Translations under genes and position numbers: made by a program
DNA from: Gammaproteobacteria bacterium
GTDB lineage: Bacteria; Pseudomonadota; Gammaproteobacteria; Pseudomonadales; Azotimanducaceae
Direction: 5' to 3'
Assembly (NCBI GenBank): GCA_020832085.1
Contig: JAFIFJ010000084.1
Location: forward strand, 1 to 32,508
DNA length: 32,508 nucleotides
Shown here: positions 1-8,482 of the stretch, in pieces
Layout of the letters: every line of letters begins with the position of its first letter
Position numbering within the stretch: position 1 is the first letter of the stretch
The notes under the pieces: model-generated
What the model was told of the DNA's origin: nothing
Database searches by the model: none
What the model saw: only the letters and a program-made list of their open reading frames with translations

Positions 1-104
1 TTCGGGATATCGCCGGGAGCTATGACGTGGCTTGGCTCGTCTTCCTGGCACTGCTCGCGCCCCCGGTCCTGGCCATGGCCCTGCTGCCGCGCAAGCGTGT
101 CTAG
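1..104 (+). CDS. C-terminal end of an integral membrane transporter (probably MFS), partial
   Basis: The frame read from base 3 is open from the window edge to a TAG at 102-104 and encodes 33 residues. It contains one long hydrophobic stretch (AWLVFLALLAPPVLAMALL) followed by a positively charged tail ending PRKRV. A final transmembrane helix with a short basic cytoplasmic tail is typical of the last helix of major facilitator superfamily transporters, but the fragment is too short to name a substrate. The stop codon lies inside the left arm of the inverted repeat that follows. The gene converges on aceF. Confidence 0.5.
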   Translation, partial: RDIAGSYDVAWLVFLALLAPPVLAMALLPRKRV

Positions 105-284
105 CCCGCATATCTCACCGATTCACGGCTGCGGACGCGGCTCTACCGGTAAATCCATCGTTGCGCTCGGCCCGGGTGCTCGACGTACTGTCGAGTACGC
201 CTGCGCGCCCGGCCTGTCGCGCGCCTTGTCTTTCCCGGCATCTCCACGCCCTCGCTTCGCGCATCGGTGAGATATGCGGGCTAG
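101..284. mobile_element. MITE-like palindromic repeat with 22-bp perfect terminal inverted repeats
   Basis: Bases 101-122 are the exact reverse complement of 263-284, and both ends finish in CTAG. The 140 bases between the arms are themselves an imperfect palindrome: elements such as ACCGG and GGCCCGGG recur in inverted order, and a CTCGA/TCGAG hairpin lies near the centre around 178-195. There is no credible coding frame. The element fills most of the gap between two convergent genes, and the TAG stop of the upstream transporter is part of its left arm. It looks like a non-autonomous repeat or a large palindromic unit, and could also act as a two-way transcription terminator. CTAG is its own reverse complement, so a target duplication cannot be told from extra repeat length. 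Confidence 0.7.
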
Positions 285-364
285 TGCAAATCGTACGACT
301 CATTGCAGAACAGTCGAGCGTGCTTGGTCCGCATCCGGGCAGGCCTGTGAGGCCAAGCGCGGGC

Positions 365-2140
365 CTACAGCAGCAGGCGCCGGATATCCCCCAGGGCCTG
401 ACACAGCCAGGTCATAAAGCGCCCTGCTTCGGCGCCGTTGATAGCGCGGTGATCGTAGGACAAGGACAGCGGCAGCATGTCCCGGGGCACGAAGGCGTCG
501 TCCTGCCACACCGGCTTGCGGGTCAGCCGTGAGACGCCGAGGATGGCCACTTCCGGGGCGTTGACGATGGGCGTGAACCCGGTACCACCGATGTTGCCGA
601 GGCTGGAAATACTCATGCAGCCGCCACGCATCTCATCGGGTTTGAGCTTGAGATTGCGCGCCCGCTCGGAGAGATCAGCGATCTCCGCAGACAGCGCGTA
701 GATGCCCTTGCGATCCACATCCCGGATGACGGGAACCAGCAGCCCCTCCGGTGTATCCACGGCAAAACCGATGTGGAAGTACTGCTTGAAGACGTAGTTC
801 TCGCCGTCGCCGGCAAAGGAGCCATTAAAACGGGGAAACTGCACCAGAGCCGCCTGTACCGCCTTCATGATGAAGGGCAGCGGCGTCAGTTTCACACCGG
901 CCCTTTCGGCCTCCGGCTTGAGTTCCTTGCGCAGGACTTCCAGCGCTGTCACGTCCGCCTCGTCATGCTGGGTGACGTGGGGGACATTGAGCCAGGACCG
1001 GTGCAGATTGCTGGCACCGGCGCGCATGATGCGTGACAGCGGCCGGGTCTCGATGGCGCCAAAGCGCGAGAAATCCACTTCTGGAATCGCTGGGATCGCA
1101 GCGCCCGTGGCGGCGGCCGCGGGCGCCTGCATGCGCGTCTTGACGAAGGCGTGTACATCCTCCTTGAGAATGCGGCCTTTGGCGCCGGATCCCTTCACTT
1201 CCGCGAGCTTGACGCCAAGCTCCCGCGCCAGACGCCGGACGGCCGGGCCCGCATAGACCTGGGCGCCCGCAGGATCTGCTGCCTCCCCTGCCTCCCCTTT
1301 TTCGGGCTCCCGCGACGGGGCGGGCTTGGGCTTGGGCTTGGGCTCGGCAACGGGTTTGCTGCTCCCGGATGCAGCCGGCTCAGGCTTGTCCTTGCGATCA
1401 GCCGACTCGGAGCGCTTGGCCTTGCCGCCGGCGGAACCAGCAGCACGCGCGCCAGCGACTTCCAGGCGGGCGATCAGCGTCCCTTCGCCCACGGTATCGC
1501 CTTCCTTCACTTCGACGGACACCACTTTGCCGGACTTGGGCGCGGGGACTTCCATGGTGGCCTTGTCGGATTCCAGGGCCACGAGCCCCGCCTCTGCCTC
1601 GACCTCGTCGCCGGCAGCCACCATGACTTCCACCACCACGACCTCGTCGGCGTCTCCCACATCCGGCACGCGCACTTCTACAGTTTCGGTCTCGGCTTCC
1701 TTCGTGGCTCCAGCGGCCGGCGAGGATCCGGAACGTTCGTCGTCCTCCTGCACGTCGTCCTCCGGGGCTTCGCTGTCTTCATCCGCGTCGCCGGCTGCCG
1801 ATTCGTCGTCCGATTTCGCCTCTGCCTGAGTCTCGTCCCCTGCGGCCTCTGCATCGGCCTCTGCATCGGCCTCTGAATCGGTCTCTGAATCGGTCTCTTC
1901 GCTGTCCACTTCGATTTCGGCGATCACGTCTCCCTCGGCGCAGGTGTCGCCCACGGCCACGGTCAGGCGCAGCACCTTGCCTGCCCGGGTGGACGGCACC
2001 TCCATGGACGCCTTGTCGGATTCAATGACCAGCAGGGCATCGTCGACGGCGATCTGATCCCCCTCGGCGACGCAAAGCTCGATCACTTCCACTTCGGAGA
2101 CATCACCGATATCGGGAATGCGGACCTTCTCGATGCTCAT
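365..2140 (-). CDS. aceF: Pyruvate dehydrogenase complex E2, dihydrolipoyllysine acetyltransferase
   Basis: This is the 591-residue core of the pyruvate dehydrogenase complex, passing acetyl groups from lipoyl-lysine to CoA in the cytoplasm. Domains in order: lipoyl domain 1 (about 1-78, lipoyl Lys43 in ESDKASMEV), a very acidic linker (79-147), lipoyl domain 2 (about 152-230, Lys193 in ESDKATMEV), a basic Pro/Lys linker with KPKPKP, a peripheral subunit-binding domain (YAGPAVRRLARELGVKL), and the catalytic domain with the DHR motif (His about 564). The ATG at 2140 is chosen because AAGGAG lies 12 bases upstream and the protein then begins exactly at the lipoyl fold; in-frame upstream starts add an unrelated tail overlapping aceE. 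It lies 19 bases downstream of aceE in one operon. The lpd gene that often follows is absent. The acidic first linker is unusual; Ala/Pro-rich linkers are the norm. Confidence 0.96.
   Translation of the reverse strand: MSIEKVRIPDIGDVSEVEVIELCVAEGDQIAVDDALLVIESDKASMEVPSTRAGKVLRLTVAVGDTCAEGDVIAEIEVDSEETDSETDSEADAEADAEAAGDETQAEAKSDDESAAGDADEDSEAPEDDVQEDDERSGSSPAAGATKEAETETVEVRVPDVGDADEVVVVEVMVAAGDEVEAEAGLVALESDKATMEVPAPKSGKVVSVEVKEGDTVGEGTLIARLEVAGARAAGSAGGKAKRSESADRKDKPEPAASGSSKPVAEPKPKPKPAPSREPEKGEAGEAADPAGAQVYAGPAVRRLARELGVKLAEVKGSGAKGRILKEDVHAFVKTRMQAPAAAATGAAIPAIPEVDFSRFGAIETRPLSRIMRAGASNLHRSWLNVPHVTQHDEADVTALEVLRKELKPEAERAGVKLTPLPFIMKAVQAALVQFPRFNGSFAGDGENYVFKQYFHIGFAVDTPEGLLVPVIRDVDRKGIYALSAEIADLSERARNLKLKPDEMRGGCMSISSLGNIGGTGFTPIVNAPEVAILGVSRLTRKPVWQDDAFVPRDMLPLSLSYDHRAINGAEAGRFMTWLCQALGDIRRLLL
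1845..1892 (-). repeat. Four tandem 12-bp repeats encoding an acidic DSEx/DAEA tract in AceF
   Basis: Four consecutive 12-base units, two of GCCTCTGCATCG followed by GCCTCTGAATCG and GTCTCTGAATCG on the plus strand, encode the acidic repeat at about residues 84-99 of AceF (DSET, DSEA, DAEA, DAEA). The unit is a multiple of three, so gain or loss of copies would keep the frame. A partial fifth unit follows at 1893. It lies inside the linker between the two lipoyl domains, where length variation is usually tolerated. Confidence 0.85.
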
Positions 2141-2159
2141 GTTGGGACGGGCTCCTTGA

Positions 2160-4835
2160 TCAGACGGTGACCGGATCCGGCTTCTCCGGATCGATGCCAA
2201 AGCGGGCGATGGCGGCACTGACGTCGGTGGCAGCGATGATCTGGCGGTCTGCCAGCGACTTCAACGCCGCCACGGTGATGAAGCGGCGATCCACCTCGAA
2301 GAAATGGCGCAGCTTCTCCCGGGTGTCGCTGCGACCGTAGCCGTCGGTGCCCAGCACCCGATACGAGTGGGGGACCCACTCCCGGATCTGATCCGCAAAG
2401 GCCTTCATGTAGTCCGTGGCGGCAATGACAGGGGCCTCCACTTCTCCCAGGCACTGGGTCACCCAGGACTGCCGCTCCTCCTCCTCGGGGTGCAGCAGAT
2501 TCCACCGCCCCACGGCCAGACCGTCGCGCCGCAGCTCATTGAAACTGGTGACGCTCCAGACGTCGACGGCAACGCCGTAGTCCTCGCGCAGGATCTCGGC
2601 CGCGGCTCTCACTTCGAGCAGGATCGTGCCGGACCCAAGCAGCTGCACCGCTTTCGAGCCGGCACGCGGGGTCTGGGAGTCCGCCTCCAGCCGGTACATG
2701 CCGCGAATGATGCCGTCACGGCAATTGGCCGGCATTTCAGGCTGGACGTAGTTCTCGTTCATGACCGTGATGTAGTAGAAGACGTCCTGCTGCTCCACAT
2801 ACATGCGGCGCATGCCTTCATGGATGATCACCGCCAGCTCGTAGGCATAGGTGGGATCATAGGCGATGCAGTTGGGAATGGTGGCCGCCAGCAGATGGCT
2901 GTGCCCATCCTGGTGCTGCAGACCTTCACCGTTGAGTGTCGTCCTGCCGGCGGTGCCGCCGAGCAGGAAGCCCCGGGCCTGAATGTCACCAGCCGCCCAG
3001 GCCAGATCACCGATACGCTGAAAGCCGAACATGGAGTAGAAGATGTAGAACGGCACCAGCGTGAAGTCGTTGGAGCTGTAGGACGTGGCGGCGGCGATCC
3101 AGGCCGACATGGAGCCGGCCTCGTTGATGCCCTCTTCGAGCACCTGACCGTCTGCCGTTTCCTTGTAGGGCGCAATGCCACCGGAATCCACCGGTTCATA
3201 GAGCTGGCCCGCCGAGGAATAAATGCCGAGCTGGCGGAACAGCCCCTCCATGCCGAAGGTGCGGGCCTCGTCAGGAATGATGGGAACGATGCGGTCCTTC
3301 AGCGCCTTGTCCCGCAGCAGGGTGCTGAGAATGCGCACGAAGGCCATGGTGGTGGAAATCTCGCGTTCCCCGGAGCCCTTGAGCACGTTTTCGAAGCGCT
3401 CGAGATCGGGAATCGGCAGTTCCGTGCCCAGCCGGCGCCGCTGGGGCAGCTCGCCGCCAAGGGGCTCGCGCTGCCGCCGCATGTACACCATTTCCGGACT
3501 TTCCGGGTCAGGCCGGTAGTACGGCACCTGCTCGAGCTGATCGTTGGTCAAGGGAATGTCGAAGCGGTCCCGGAAGTGCTTGAGATCGTCCAGATCCAGC
3601 TTCTTGGCCTGATGCGCCGTGTTCTCGCTCTCGGCCGAATCCCCCATGCCGTAGCCCTTGACGGTATGGGCCAGGATCACGGTGGGCTCGCCGCTGTGAT
3701 TGACCGCCGCATGGTAGGCCGCATAGACCTTGTAGGGATCGTGCCCGCCGCGGTTCAGACGCATGATGTCGTCGTCGGAAAGGTGCTCCACCATCTTCAG
3801 CAGATCCGGGTCGGTACCGAAAAAGTGCTCGCGCGTGTAGGCACCGCCCCGGGCCTTGTAGTTCTGATACTCGCCGTCCACGGTCTCGTTCATGCGCTGC
3901 AGCAGCTTGCCGTGATCGTCACTTTCGAACAGGGGATCCCAGTGCCGCCCCCAGATCACCTTGATGACGTTCCAGCCGGCACCCCGGAACACGCCTTCCA
4001 GTTCCTGAATGATCTTGCCGTTGCCGCGAACGGGGCCGTCGAGGCGCTGCAGGTTGCAGTTGATGACGAACACCAGATTGTCCAGGCCCTCGCGGCCGGC
4101 CAGGGAGATGGCGCCAAGGGACTCCGGCTCATCGCATTCACCGTCACCCAGGAAGGCCCACACCTTGCGGTCATGCTTGGGCACCAGCCCCCGGGCATCG
4201 AGGTACTTCATGATGTGAGCCTGGTAGATGGCCATGATGGGGCCAAGGCCCATGGACACCGTGGGGAACTGCCAGTAATCGGGCATGAGCCAGGGGTGGG
4301 GGTAGGACGACAGCCCCTGGCCGTCCACCTCCTGACGGAAGTTGTCGAGCTGGGCCTCGTTCAGACGTCCTTCGAGGTAGCTGCGTGCATAAATACCGGG
4401 AGCGCAATGGCCCTGAATGTAGACCAGATCGCCCGAGTGCTTCTCGTTCGGTCCCCGGAAGAAGTAGTTGAAACCGACGTCATAGAGCGTCGCTGAAGAG
4501 GCGAAGCTGGCGATGTGCCCGCCGATGCCGGGGTCTTCCTGATTGGCGCGCATGACCATGGCCATGGCGTTCCAGCGGATCAGCGAGCGGATGCGCCGTT
4601 CCATGAACAGGTCGCCCGGCATGCGCGCCTCGCGGGTGGGCGGAATCGTGTTCCGATAGGGGGTCGTGATGGTGTAAGGCAACCGCGACCCGGTTTCGGT
4701 CATCCGCGCCGATAGTCGTTCGAGCAGCACGTTGGCGCGGCCGGTCCCCTGGAACTCCAGCACCGACTCGAGGGCGTCGAGCCACTCTCGGGTTTCGATC
4801 GGATCCTGATCCTCCACTCCTCGCGGAAACGCCAT
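2160..4835 (-). CDS. aceE: Pyruvate dehydrogenase E1 component, homodimeric type
   Basis: This 891-residue ThDP-dependent enzyme decarboxylates pyruvate and reductively acetylates the lipoyl groups of AceF. Length and sequence fit the single-chain gammaproteobacterial AceE. The ThDP/Mg motif is clear (GDGECDEPES through NCN), and the N-terminus has the family's RDPIETxEW-like stretch (DPIETREWLDALESVL). The ATG at 4835 has AGGAG about nine bases upstream. It is the first gene of the aceE-aceF operon, and its promoter must lie in the 109-base gap before mak or further upstream. No pdhR regulator gene is present in the window, unlike E. coli, where pdhR precedes aceE. Confidence 0.97.
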   Translation of the reverse strand: MAFPRGVEDQDPIETREWLDALESVLEFQGTGRANVLLERLSARMTETGSRLPYTITTPYRNTIPPTREARMPGDLFMERRIRSLIRWNAMAMVMRANQEDPGIGGHIASFASSATLYDVGFNYFFRGPNEKHSGDLVYIQGHCAPGIYARSYLEGRLNEAQLDNFRQEVDGQGLSSYPHPWLMPDYWQFPTVSMGLGPIMAIYQAHIMKYLDARGLVPKHDRKVWAFLGDGECDEPESLGAISLAGREGLDNLVFVINCNLQRLDGPVRGNGKIIQELEGVFRGAGWNVIKVIWGRHWDPLFESDDHGKLLQRMNETVDGEYQNYKARGGAYTREHFFGTDPDLLKMVEHLSDDDIMRLNRGGHDPYKVYAAYHAAVNHSGEPTVILAHTVKGYGMGDSAESENTAHQAKKLDLDDLKHFRDRFDIPLTNDQLEQVPYYRPDPESPEMVYMRRQREPLGGELPQRRRLGTELPIPDLERFENVLKGSGEREISTTMAFVRILSTLLRDKALKDRIVPIIPDEARTFGMEGLFRQLGIYSSAGQLYEPVDSGGIAPYKETADGQVLEEGINEAGSMSAWIAAATSYSSNDFTLVPFYIFYSMFGFQRIGDLAWAAGDIQARGFLLGGTAGRTTLNGEGLQHQDGHSHLLAATIPNCIAYDPTYAYELAVIIHEGMRRMYVEQQDVFYYITVMNENYVQPEMPANCRDGIIRGMYRLEADSQTPRAGSKAVQLLGSGTILLEVRAAAEILREDYGVAVDVWSVTSFNELRRDGLAVGRWNLLHPEEEERQSWVTQCLGEVEAPVIAATDYMKAFADQIREWVPHSYRVLGTDGYGRSDTREKLRHFFEVDRRFITVAALKSLADRQIIAATDVSAAIARFGIDPEKPDPVTV

Positions 4836-4944
4836 GCGTCTGACTCCTGCCCAGATTCATTTCCATGTCATCGGATGTAACGCTCAGCGATCGGGCTCCA
4901 TCCTGGGATGGCGGCGTCGGACCCTGCCATCGCGATCGCTGCGG

Positions 4945-5877
4945 TCACTGTCCACTGCGTCGACCGAGCCACGCAGCGCCACGTACCCCACTGGCATCAC
5001 CGAAACGCGGTGGCGCCAACCGCGTGCGCACCCGATCGCTGAAAACGAATCGATCCCAGCGCGCAACCACACCATCATAAAGCAAGCCGACCTGAGATAG
5101 CCCGCCGCCAAGTACGATGACATCCGGATCCAGCACGTTGATGACAACCGAGAGCGCCGCCGCCAGCTGCCATTGGTGCAGTTCCAGCGCCGCTGCGGCC
5201 GCTGCGTCACCGGTTGCTGCCGCCGCCACGGCGGCCTCGGTGGTGGCCACCTCACAGCCCATCGCCTGAACGCTCTGCAGCAGACCCGGACCGCTCAGCC
5301 AGGTCTCGACACAGTTCGTTCGTCCGCAGTAACACTGCCGCGCCGGCATGGCCCGATGCCGCGCGAGCACGGCAGCCGGAGCCGCCGCCGGATCAGGCAG
5401 CGGGTTATGCCCCCACTCCCCGGCTATGCCGTTGGGGCCCGCCAACAGCCTGCCGTCGACCACCACTCCACCACCGACTCCCGTGCCGAGAATGACACCG
5501 AAAACCACCCGCTCCCCGGCTCCGGCCCCGTCACTGGCCTCAGAAAGGGCGAAACAGTCCGCATCGTTGGCCACCACCACTGATCGACCGAGACGGTCTG
5601 CCAGCCCCTGCGGCAGGGGCTGGCCATTGAGCCAGGTGGAGTTGCAGTTCTTCATCAGCCCGGTTTCGGGAATGACCGAGCCCGGGGCCCCCAGACCGAC
5701 GCTGTCGAGGCCACCACAGGCTGCCTCGGCCCGATCATGCAGTCCGGCAATGGCGGCCAGGGTGTCGCGGTAGCTTCCCTGCGGCGCCGCGATCCGTTCA
5801 CGGAAACGCTGGGAGCCGTCCGCTGCCAGCACCACGGCCTCGATCTTGGTGCCGCCAACATCCACACCGAGGTGCAT
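4945..5877 (-). CDS. mak: ROK-family sugar kinase, Mak-type fructokinase
   Basis: This 310-residue protein belongs to the ROK (repressor, ORF, kinase) family. It starts with the phosphate-binding motif DVGGTKIE, has the catalytic region NDADCFAL and the ROK zinc motif CYCGRTNCVE (about 190-200), and lacks a DNA-binding domain, so it is a kinase rather than a repressor. The stretch NSTWLNGQP, the GEWGHNPLP block and the C-terminal DPDVIVLGGG...DSSGVRGAAWL-like end closely match E. coli Mak, which phosphorylates fructose and mannose with ATP. The ATG shares one base with the preceding stop codon (TGATG), so it is probably translationally coupled to the BtuF-like gene. Exact sugar specificity is inferred; an amino sugar is possible given the AmpD neighbour. 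Confidence 0.85.
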   Translation of the reverse strand: MHLGVDVGGTKIEAVVLAADGSQRFRERIAAPQGSYRDTLAAIAGLHDRAEAACGGLDSVGLGAPGSVIPETGLMKNCNSTWLNGQPLPQGLADRLGRSVVVANDADCFALSEASDGAGAGERVVFGVILGTGVGGGVVVDGRLLAGPNGIAGEWGHNPLPDPAAAPAAVLARHRAMPARQCYCGRTNCVETWLSGPGLLQSVQAMGCEVATTEAAVAAAATGDAAAAAALELHQWQLAAALSVVINVLDPDVIVLGGGLSQVGLLYDGVVARWDRFVFSDRVRTRLAPPRFGDASGVRGAAWLGRRSGQ

Positions 5878-6695
5878 CAGCGCGATTTCCCGAGCAGTTC
5901 ACACAAGGCTTCGGCGCCCTCCATGACCCGCGGCCCGGGCCGGACGAACAGGTCCGGATCGAGGTCGGCCACCGGGACGCCGCGAGGCAGGTGCAGCGCC
6001 TCGGGCAAGGGCGTGCTGCTGAGATTGAGGATGAGGTCCAGATCACTACGCAACAGACGCTCGGACGACAGGCGCACCACCGGGCCGGCTGCGGCAGCGA
6101 AGGGATTGACCGCGCCGCAGCGCGCCAGCAGATCGTCGACGAAGTGATCCCGCGACAGCGTCAACAAGGGCGAGCCGGAGATCAAGGGCAGCACCCGCAG
6201 CGTTCGCTCTCCCGATCCCGAGGAGAGCGCCGCCATACGCTGCCCGAACGCCTCCGCAACCCCCACGTCGCCGCCGAAGGCTTCCGCCAGAACCCGAAGT
6301 TCCCGCTCGACTTCCGGCAGCGACCGGGGCTCGGACACGTAGACGGGAACTCCGAACCCCTCCAGGCGTGCCAGGCGCTCCGGCGTCAACGCGCCTCCCC
6401 AGGCCAGAATCAGATCGGGTCGCAGCGCAGTCAGTGACTCCCACGACAGGGCAAAGGCATCGCCCACCCGGGGCACTTGCCGCGCGGCAGGCGGATAGTC
6501 GGTGAAGGACACCGCCGCAACGACGCGCTCTCCCATGCCGAGAGCGAACAGGCTCTCGGCAAGATGCGGTGCCAGCGCGGCGATGCGCTCCGGGCGCCCC
6601 TCGATGCGCAGGTCTCGGCCCCAACCATCCTCTATGGCGGCCGCTTCCACCAGGGCAGCAAGGGCTCCGAACATCAGCGGCAGAAGCCATTTCAT
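5877..6695 (-). CDS. BtuF-like periplasmic cobalamin/metal-complex binding protein
   Basis: A 272-residue secreted protein of the class III (helical-backbone) substrate-binding family, which includes BtuF for vitamin B12 and siderophore binders. It begins with a signal peptide ([20 protein letters not shown]). The mature part has the PERIAALAPHLAESLFALG region typical of BtuF and the FTDYPPAARQVPRVGD and LRPDLILAWGG blocks. The ATG at 6695 gives a clean signal peptide, has AGGAG eight bases upstream and overlaps the ampD stop by four bases (ATGA); an upstream start would extend far into ampD. No permease or ATPase gene is adjacent, so it must work with a transporter encoded elsewhere, probably BtuCD. 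The ligand is inferred from family only. Confidence 0.8.
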   Translation of the reverse strand: MKWLLPLMFGALAALVEAAAIEDGWGRDLRIEGRPERIAALAPHLAESLFALGMGERVVAAVSFTDYPPAARQVPRVGDAFALSWESLTALRPDLILAWGGALTPERLARLEGFGVPVYVSEPRSLPEVERELRVLAEAFGGDVGVAEAFGQRMAALSSGSGERTLRVLPLISGSPLLTLSRDHFVDDLLARCGAVNPFAAAAGPVVRLSSERLLRSDLDLILNLSSTPLPEALHLPRGVPVADLDPDLFVRPGPRVMEGAEALCELLGKSR

Positions 6696-7255
6696 TGGTT
6701 GAGCTCCTGCTCGAGCCGGGCCCATTCGAAGGCCGGGCCGGGATCCGTCTTGCGACCCGGGGCAATGTGGCAATGGCCGACCAGGGCATCGGACGTCAGG
6801 CTCGGATAGGCCTCCCAGAGTGCCCGAATCACAGCCGTCAGACTCTGGTACTGGGCGTCCGTGTAGGGCGTGAGGTCCGTGCCTTCGAGTTCGATACCGA
6901 TGGAGAAGTCATTGCAGCGCTCACGACCGCGCCAGCAGGAGATTCCTGCATGCCAGGCACGGCGATCGAAGGGCACGTACTGGGTGACGGCCCCGGCACG
7001 GTCGATGAGCAGATGGGACGACACCCTGACCTCGCACAGCTCCGCCAGGGCGGAGTTCCGCACAGGATCGATCCGATTGCAGAACAGATCATCCACCAGC
7101 CCGGTGCCAAACTGACCAGGCGGCAAACTGATGCCGTGAATGACGACGAGTTCAGGAACAGTGCCCGGCGGACGTTCATCCTGGTTCGGGGACGCGCAGC
7201 GACGGGCCCCCGCCAACTGCTGCTCGACCACTCGCCAGCGCAACCTGGCCTTCAT
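6692..7255 (-). CDS. ampD: 1,6-anhydro-N-acetylmuramyl-L-alanine amidase AmpD
   Basis: A 187-residue cytoplasmic zinc amidase that cleaves the peptide from anhydro-muropeptides during peptidoglycan recycling and so keeps AmpC beta-lactamase induction low. Zinc ligands are visible: His40 in VIHGIS, the first His of GHCHIAPG and the Asp of TDPGP; the catalytic Glu sits in IGIELEG. Length matches E. coli AmpD (183). The ATG at 7255 gives the family-like start; a TTG eight codons upstream is possible, and neither has a strong ribosome site. It is divergent from nadC, as in E. coli, but ampE is missing and the next genes are btuF-like and mak, overlapping in sequence. Confidence 0.94.
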   Translation of the reverse strand: MKARLRWRVVEQQLAGARRCASPNQDERPPGTVPELVVIHGISLPPGQFGTGLVDDLFCNRIDPVRNSALAELCEVRVSSHLLIDRAGAVTQYVPFDRRAWHAGISCWRGRERCNDFSIGIELEGTDLTPYTDAQYQSLTAVIRALWEAYPSLTSDALVGHCHIAPGRKTDPGPAFEWARLEQELNQ

Positions 7256-7338
7256 GCCGTCATGCTCGATACCGTCCAAGGGTCTTTCACCCGATTCGCC
7301 ACGCCCAGGGCAACGAAACGCCGCGGAGAGCCTATCAT

Positions 7339-7365
7339 GCGCCCTGCAACCGGGGCAGGATGCGC
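7339..7365 (+). promoter_or_regulatory. Candidate -10 box and leader hairpin upstream of nadC
   Basis: TATCAT at 7333-7338 resembles a -10 element and is directly followed by a hairpin: 7339-7347 pairs with 7355-7365 (nine base pairs, a two-base bulge, seven-base loop). No good -35 box is visible, and the same bases could serve the divergent ampD gene on the other strand. I see no known riboswitch. This is a weak call resting on position between two divergent genes. Confidence 0.3.
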
Positions 7366-7436
7366 GCCTGGAACGCAGCTCTCAGAGATTCGCCGCTGTG
7401 GCTGCGGATCGACCGGACCCGAGGAGGCCGAGCACC

Positions 7437-8282
7437 ATGTTCGAACACCCACTCTCAGACGCCGCCGTGATCGCCGATGTTCACGCCGCCCTGATCGAGG
7501 ACGTCGGCGACGGTGACCTCACTGCGCAACTGATACCGGCCGCCACCCGAGGAATCGCGGACATCATCACTCGGGAGGACGGCATGTTCTGTGGACGGCC
7601 CTGGGTCGACGCCACCTTCGCCGCCCTCGACCCCGACCTGACGCTGCAATGGCAGGTGACCGACGGCGACCCGGTCAAGGCGGGCCAGCGCCTGCTGACC
7701 CTTAAGGGCGCAGCCCGGACCATCCTTACCGGCGAAAGGACGGCACTGAACTTCATCCAACTTCTTTCGGGAACCGCCACCACGGCAAGGCAGTACGCCG
7801 ATCGCATCGGGCCCGACGCCAAGCTGAAGCTGCTCGACACCCGCAAGACCCTGCCCGGACTGCGCGAGGCCCAGAAGTATGCCGTGCGCTGCGGGGGCTG
7901 CTACAACCACCGCATGGGTCTTTTCGATGCCTTTCTCATCAAGGAGAACCACATCGCCGCGGCCGGCTCCATCGGGGCCGCCGTCGCCGCCGCCCGCAGG
8001 CAGGCGCCGGATCGCAAGGTCGAGGTGGAAGTTGAAACTCTAGAGGAACTCGACGCCGCGCTGACCGCCGGGGCCGACATCATCATGCTCGACGAGTTCG
8101 ACCTCGACAGCATGCAGGAAGCGGTGTCGAGGGTCGCCGGCCGCGCCCTGCTGGAGGCCTCCGGCAGTATCGACGGCGACCGCCTCGGCGCCATCGCCGC
8201 CACCGGGGTAGACTATGTGTCCATCGGCGCGCTGACCAAGCACGTCCGCGCCATGGACCTGTCGCTGCGCATGCGCAGTTGA
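7437..8282 (+). CDS. nadC: Nicotinate-nucleotide pyrophosphorylase (quinolinate phosphoribosyltransferase)
   Basis: A 281-residue enzyme converting quinolinate and PRPP to nicotinate mononucleotide in de novo NAD synthesis. Family signatures are clear: DVGDGDLT near the N-terminus, the [18 protein letters not shown] block, the PRPP/quinolinate-binding [27 protein letters not shown], the catalytic Lys in LIKENH, and EVEVETLEE. The ATG at 7437 is preceded by GAGGAGG with nine-base spacing, whereas the open frame extends about 300 bases further upstream without family similarity. It lies divergently next to ampD, the arrangement known in E. coli. Its stop codon is followed by a very small membrane-protein gene. 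Confidence 0.97.
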   Translation: MFEHPLSDAAVIADVHAALIEDVGDGDLTAQLIPAATRGIADIITREDGMFCGRPWVDATFAALDPDLTLQWQVTDGDPVKAGQRLLTLKGAARTILTGERTALNFIQLLSGTATTARQYADRIGPDAKLKLLDTRKTLPGLREAQKYAVRCGGCYNHRMGLFDAFLIKENHIAAAGSIGAAVAAARRQAPDRKVEVEVETLEELDAALTAGADIIMLDEFDLDSMQEAVSRVAGRALLEASGSIDGDRLGAIAATGVDYVSIGALTKHVRAMDLSLRMRS

Positions 8283-8320
8283 GCGACACCATCCGCAACC
8301 AACCGAAGACCGAGGACAGC

Positions 8321-8479
8321 ATGCAGGGCCGACACCCCGAAGACCCCAGCGAGCAGCCATCGAACGAAGAACCTGAGAAGCAGTTCCATCCCTGGCGCCT
8401 GCTCGGCATCATCGGCGTGGTCCTGCTGCTGCTGGTCGCAGCTTCGGCGCTGGTGGATGTGATGGTGCTGGGCTGGTGA
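8321..8479 (+). CDS. Small single-span membrane protein of unknown function
   Basis: A 52-residue protein with a charged, Pro/Glu-rich N-terminal half (about 1-20) and one hydrophobic helix (LLGIIGVVLLLLVAASALVDVMVL, about 25-48), ending GW. The ATG at 8321 has GAGG about seven bases upstream; a TTG at 8279, overlapping the nadC stop, would add 14 residues but lacks a ribosome site. It lies 38 bases after nadC on the same strand and ends only three bases from the convergent ligase gene, leaving no room for a terminator between them. I do not recognise the family; the helix suggests an inner-membrane anchor with the tail on one side. Confidence 0.5.
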   Translation: MQGRHPEDPSEQPSNEEPEKQFHPWRLLGIIGVVLLLLVAASALVDVMVLGW

Positions 8480-8482
8480 CTC

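Noticed and set aside
2304..4496. Very long open frame on the plus strand opposite aceE
   Set aside because: It is antisense to a clearly homologous aceE, has no family resemblance and arises from the biased third positions of a high-GC gene.
4898..4911. CCATCC/GGATGG inverted repeat after mak as a terminator
   Set aside because: The six-base arms are separated by only two bases, too short a loop for a stable full stem, and there is no T run.
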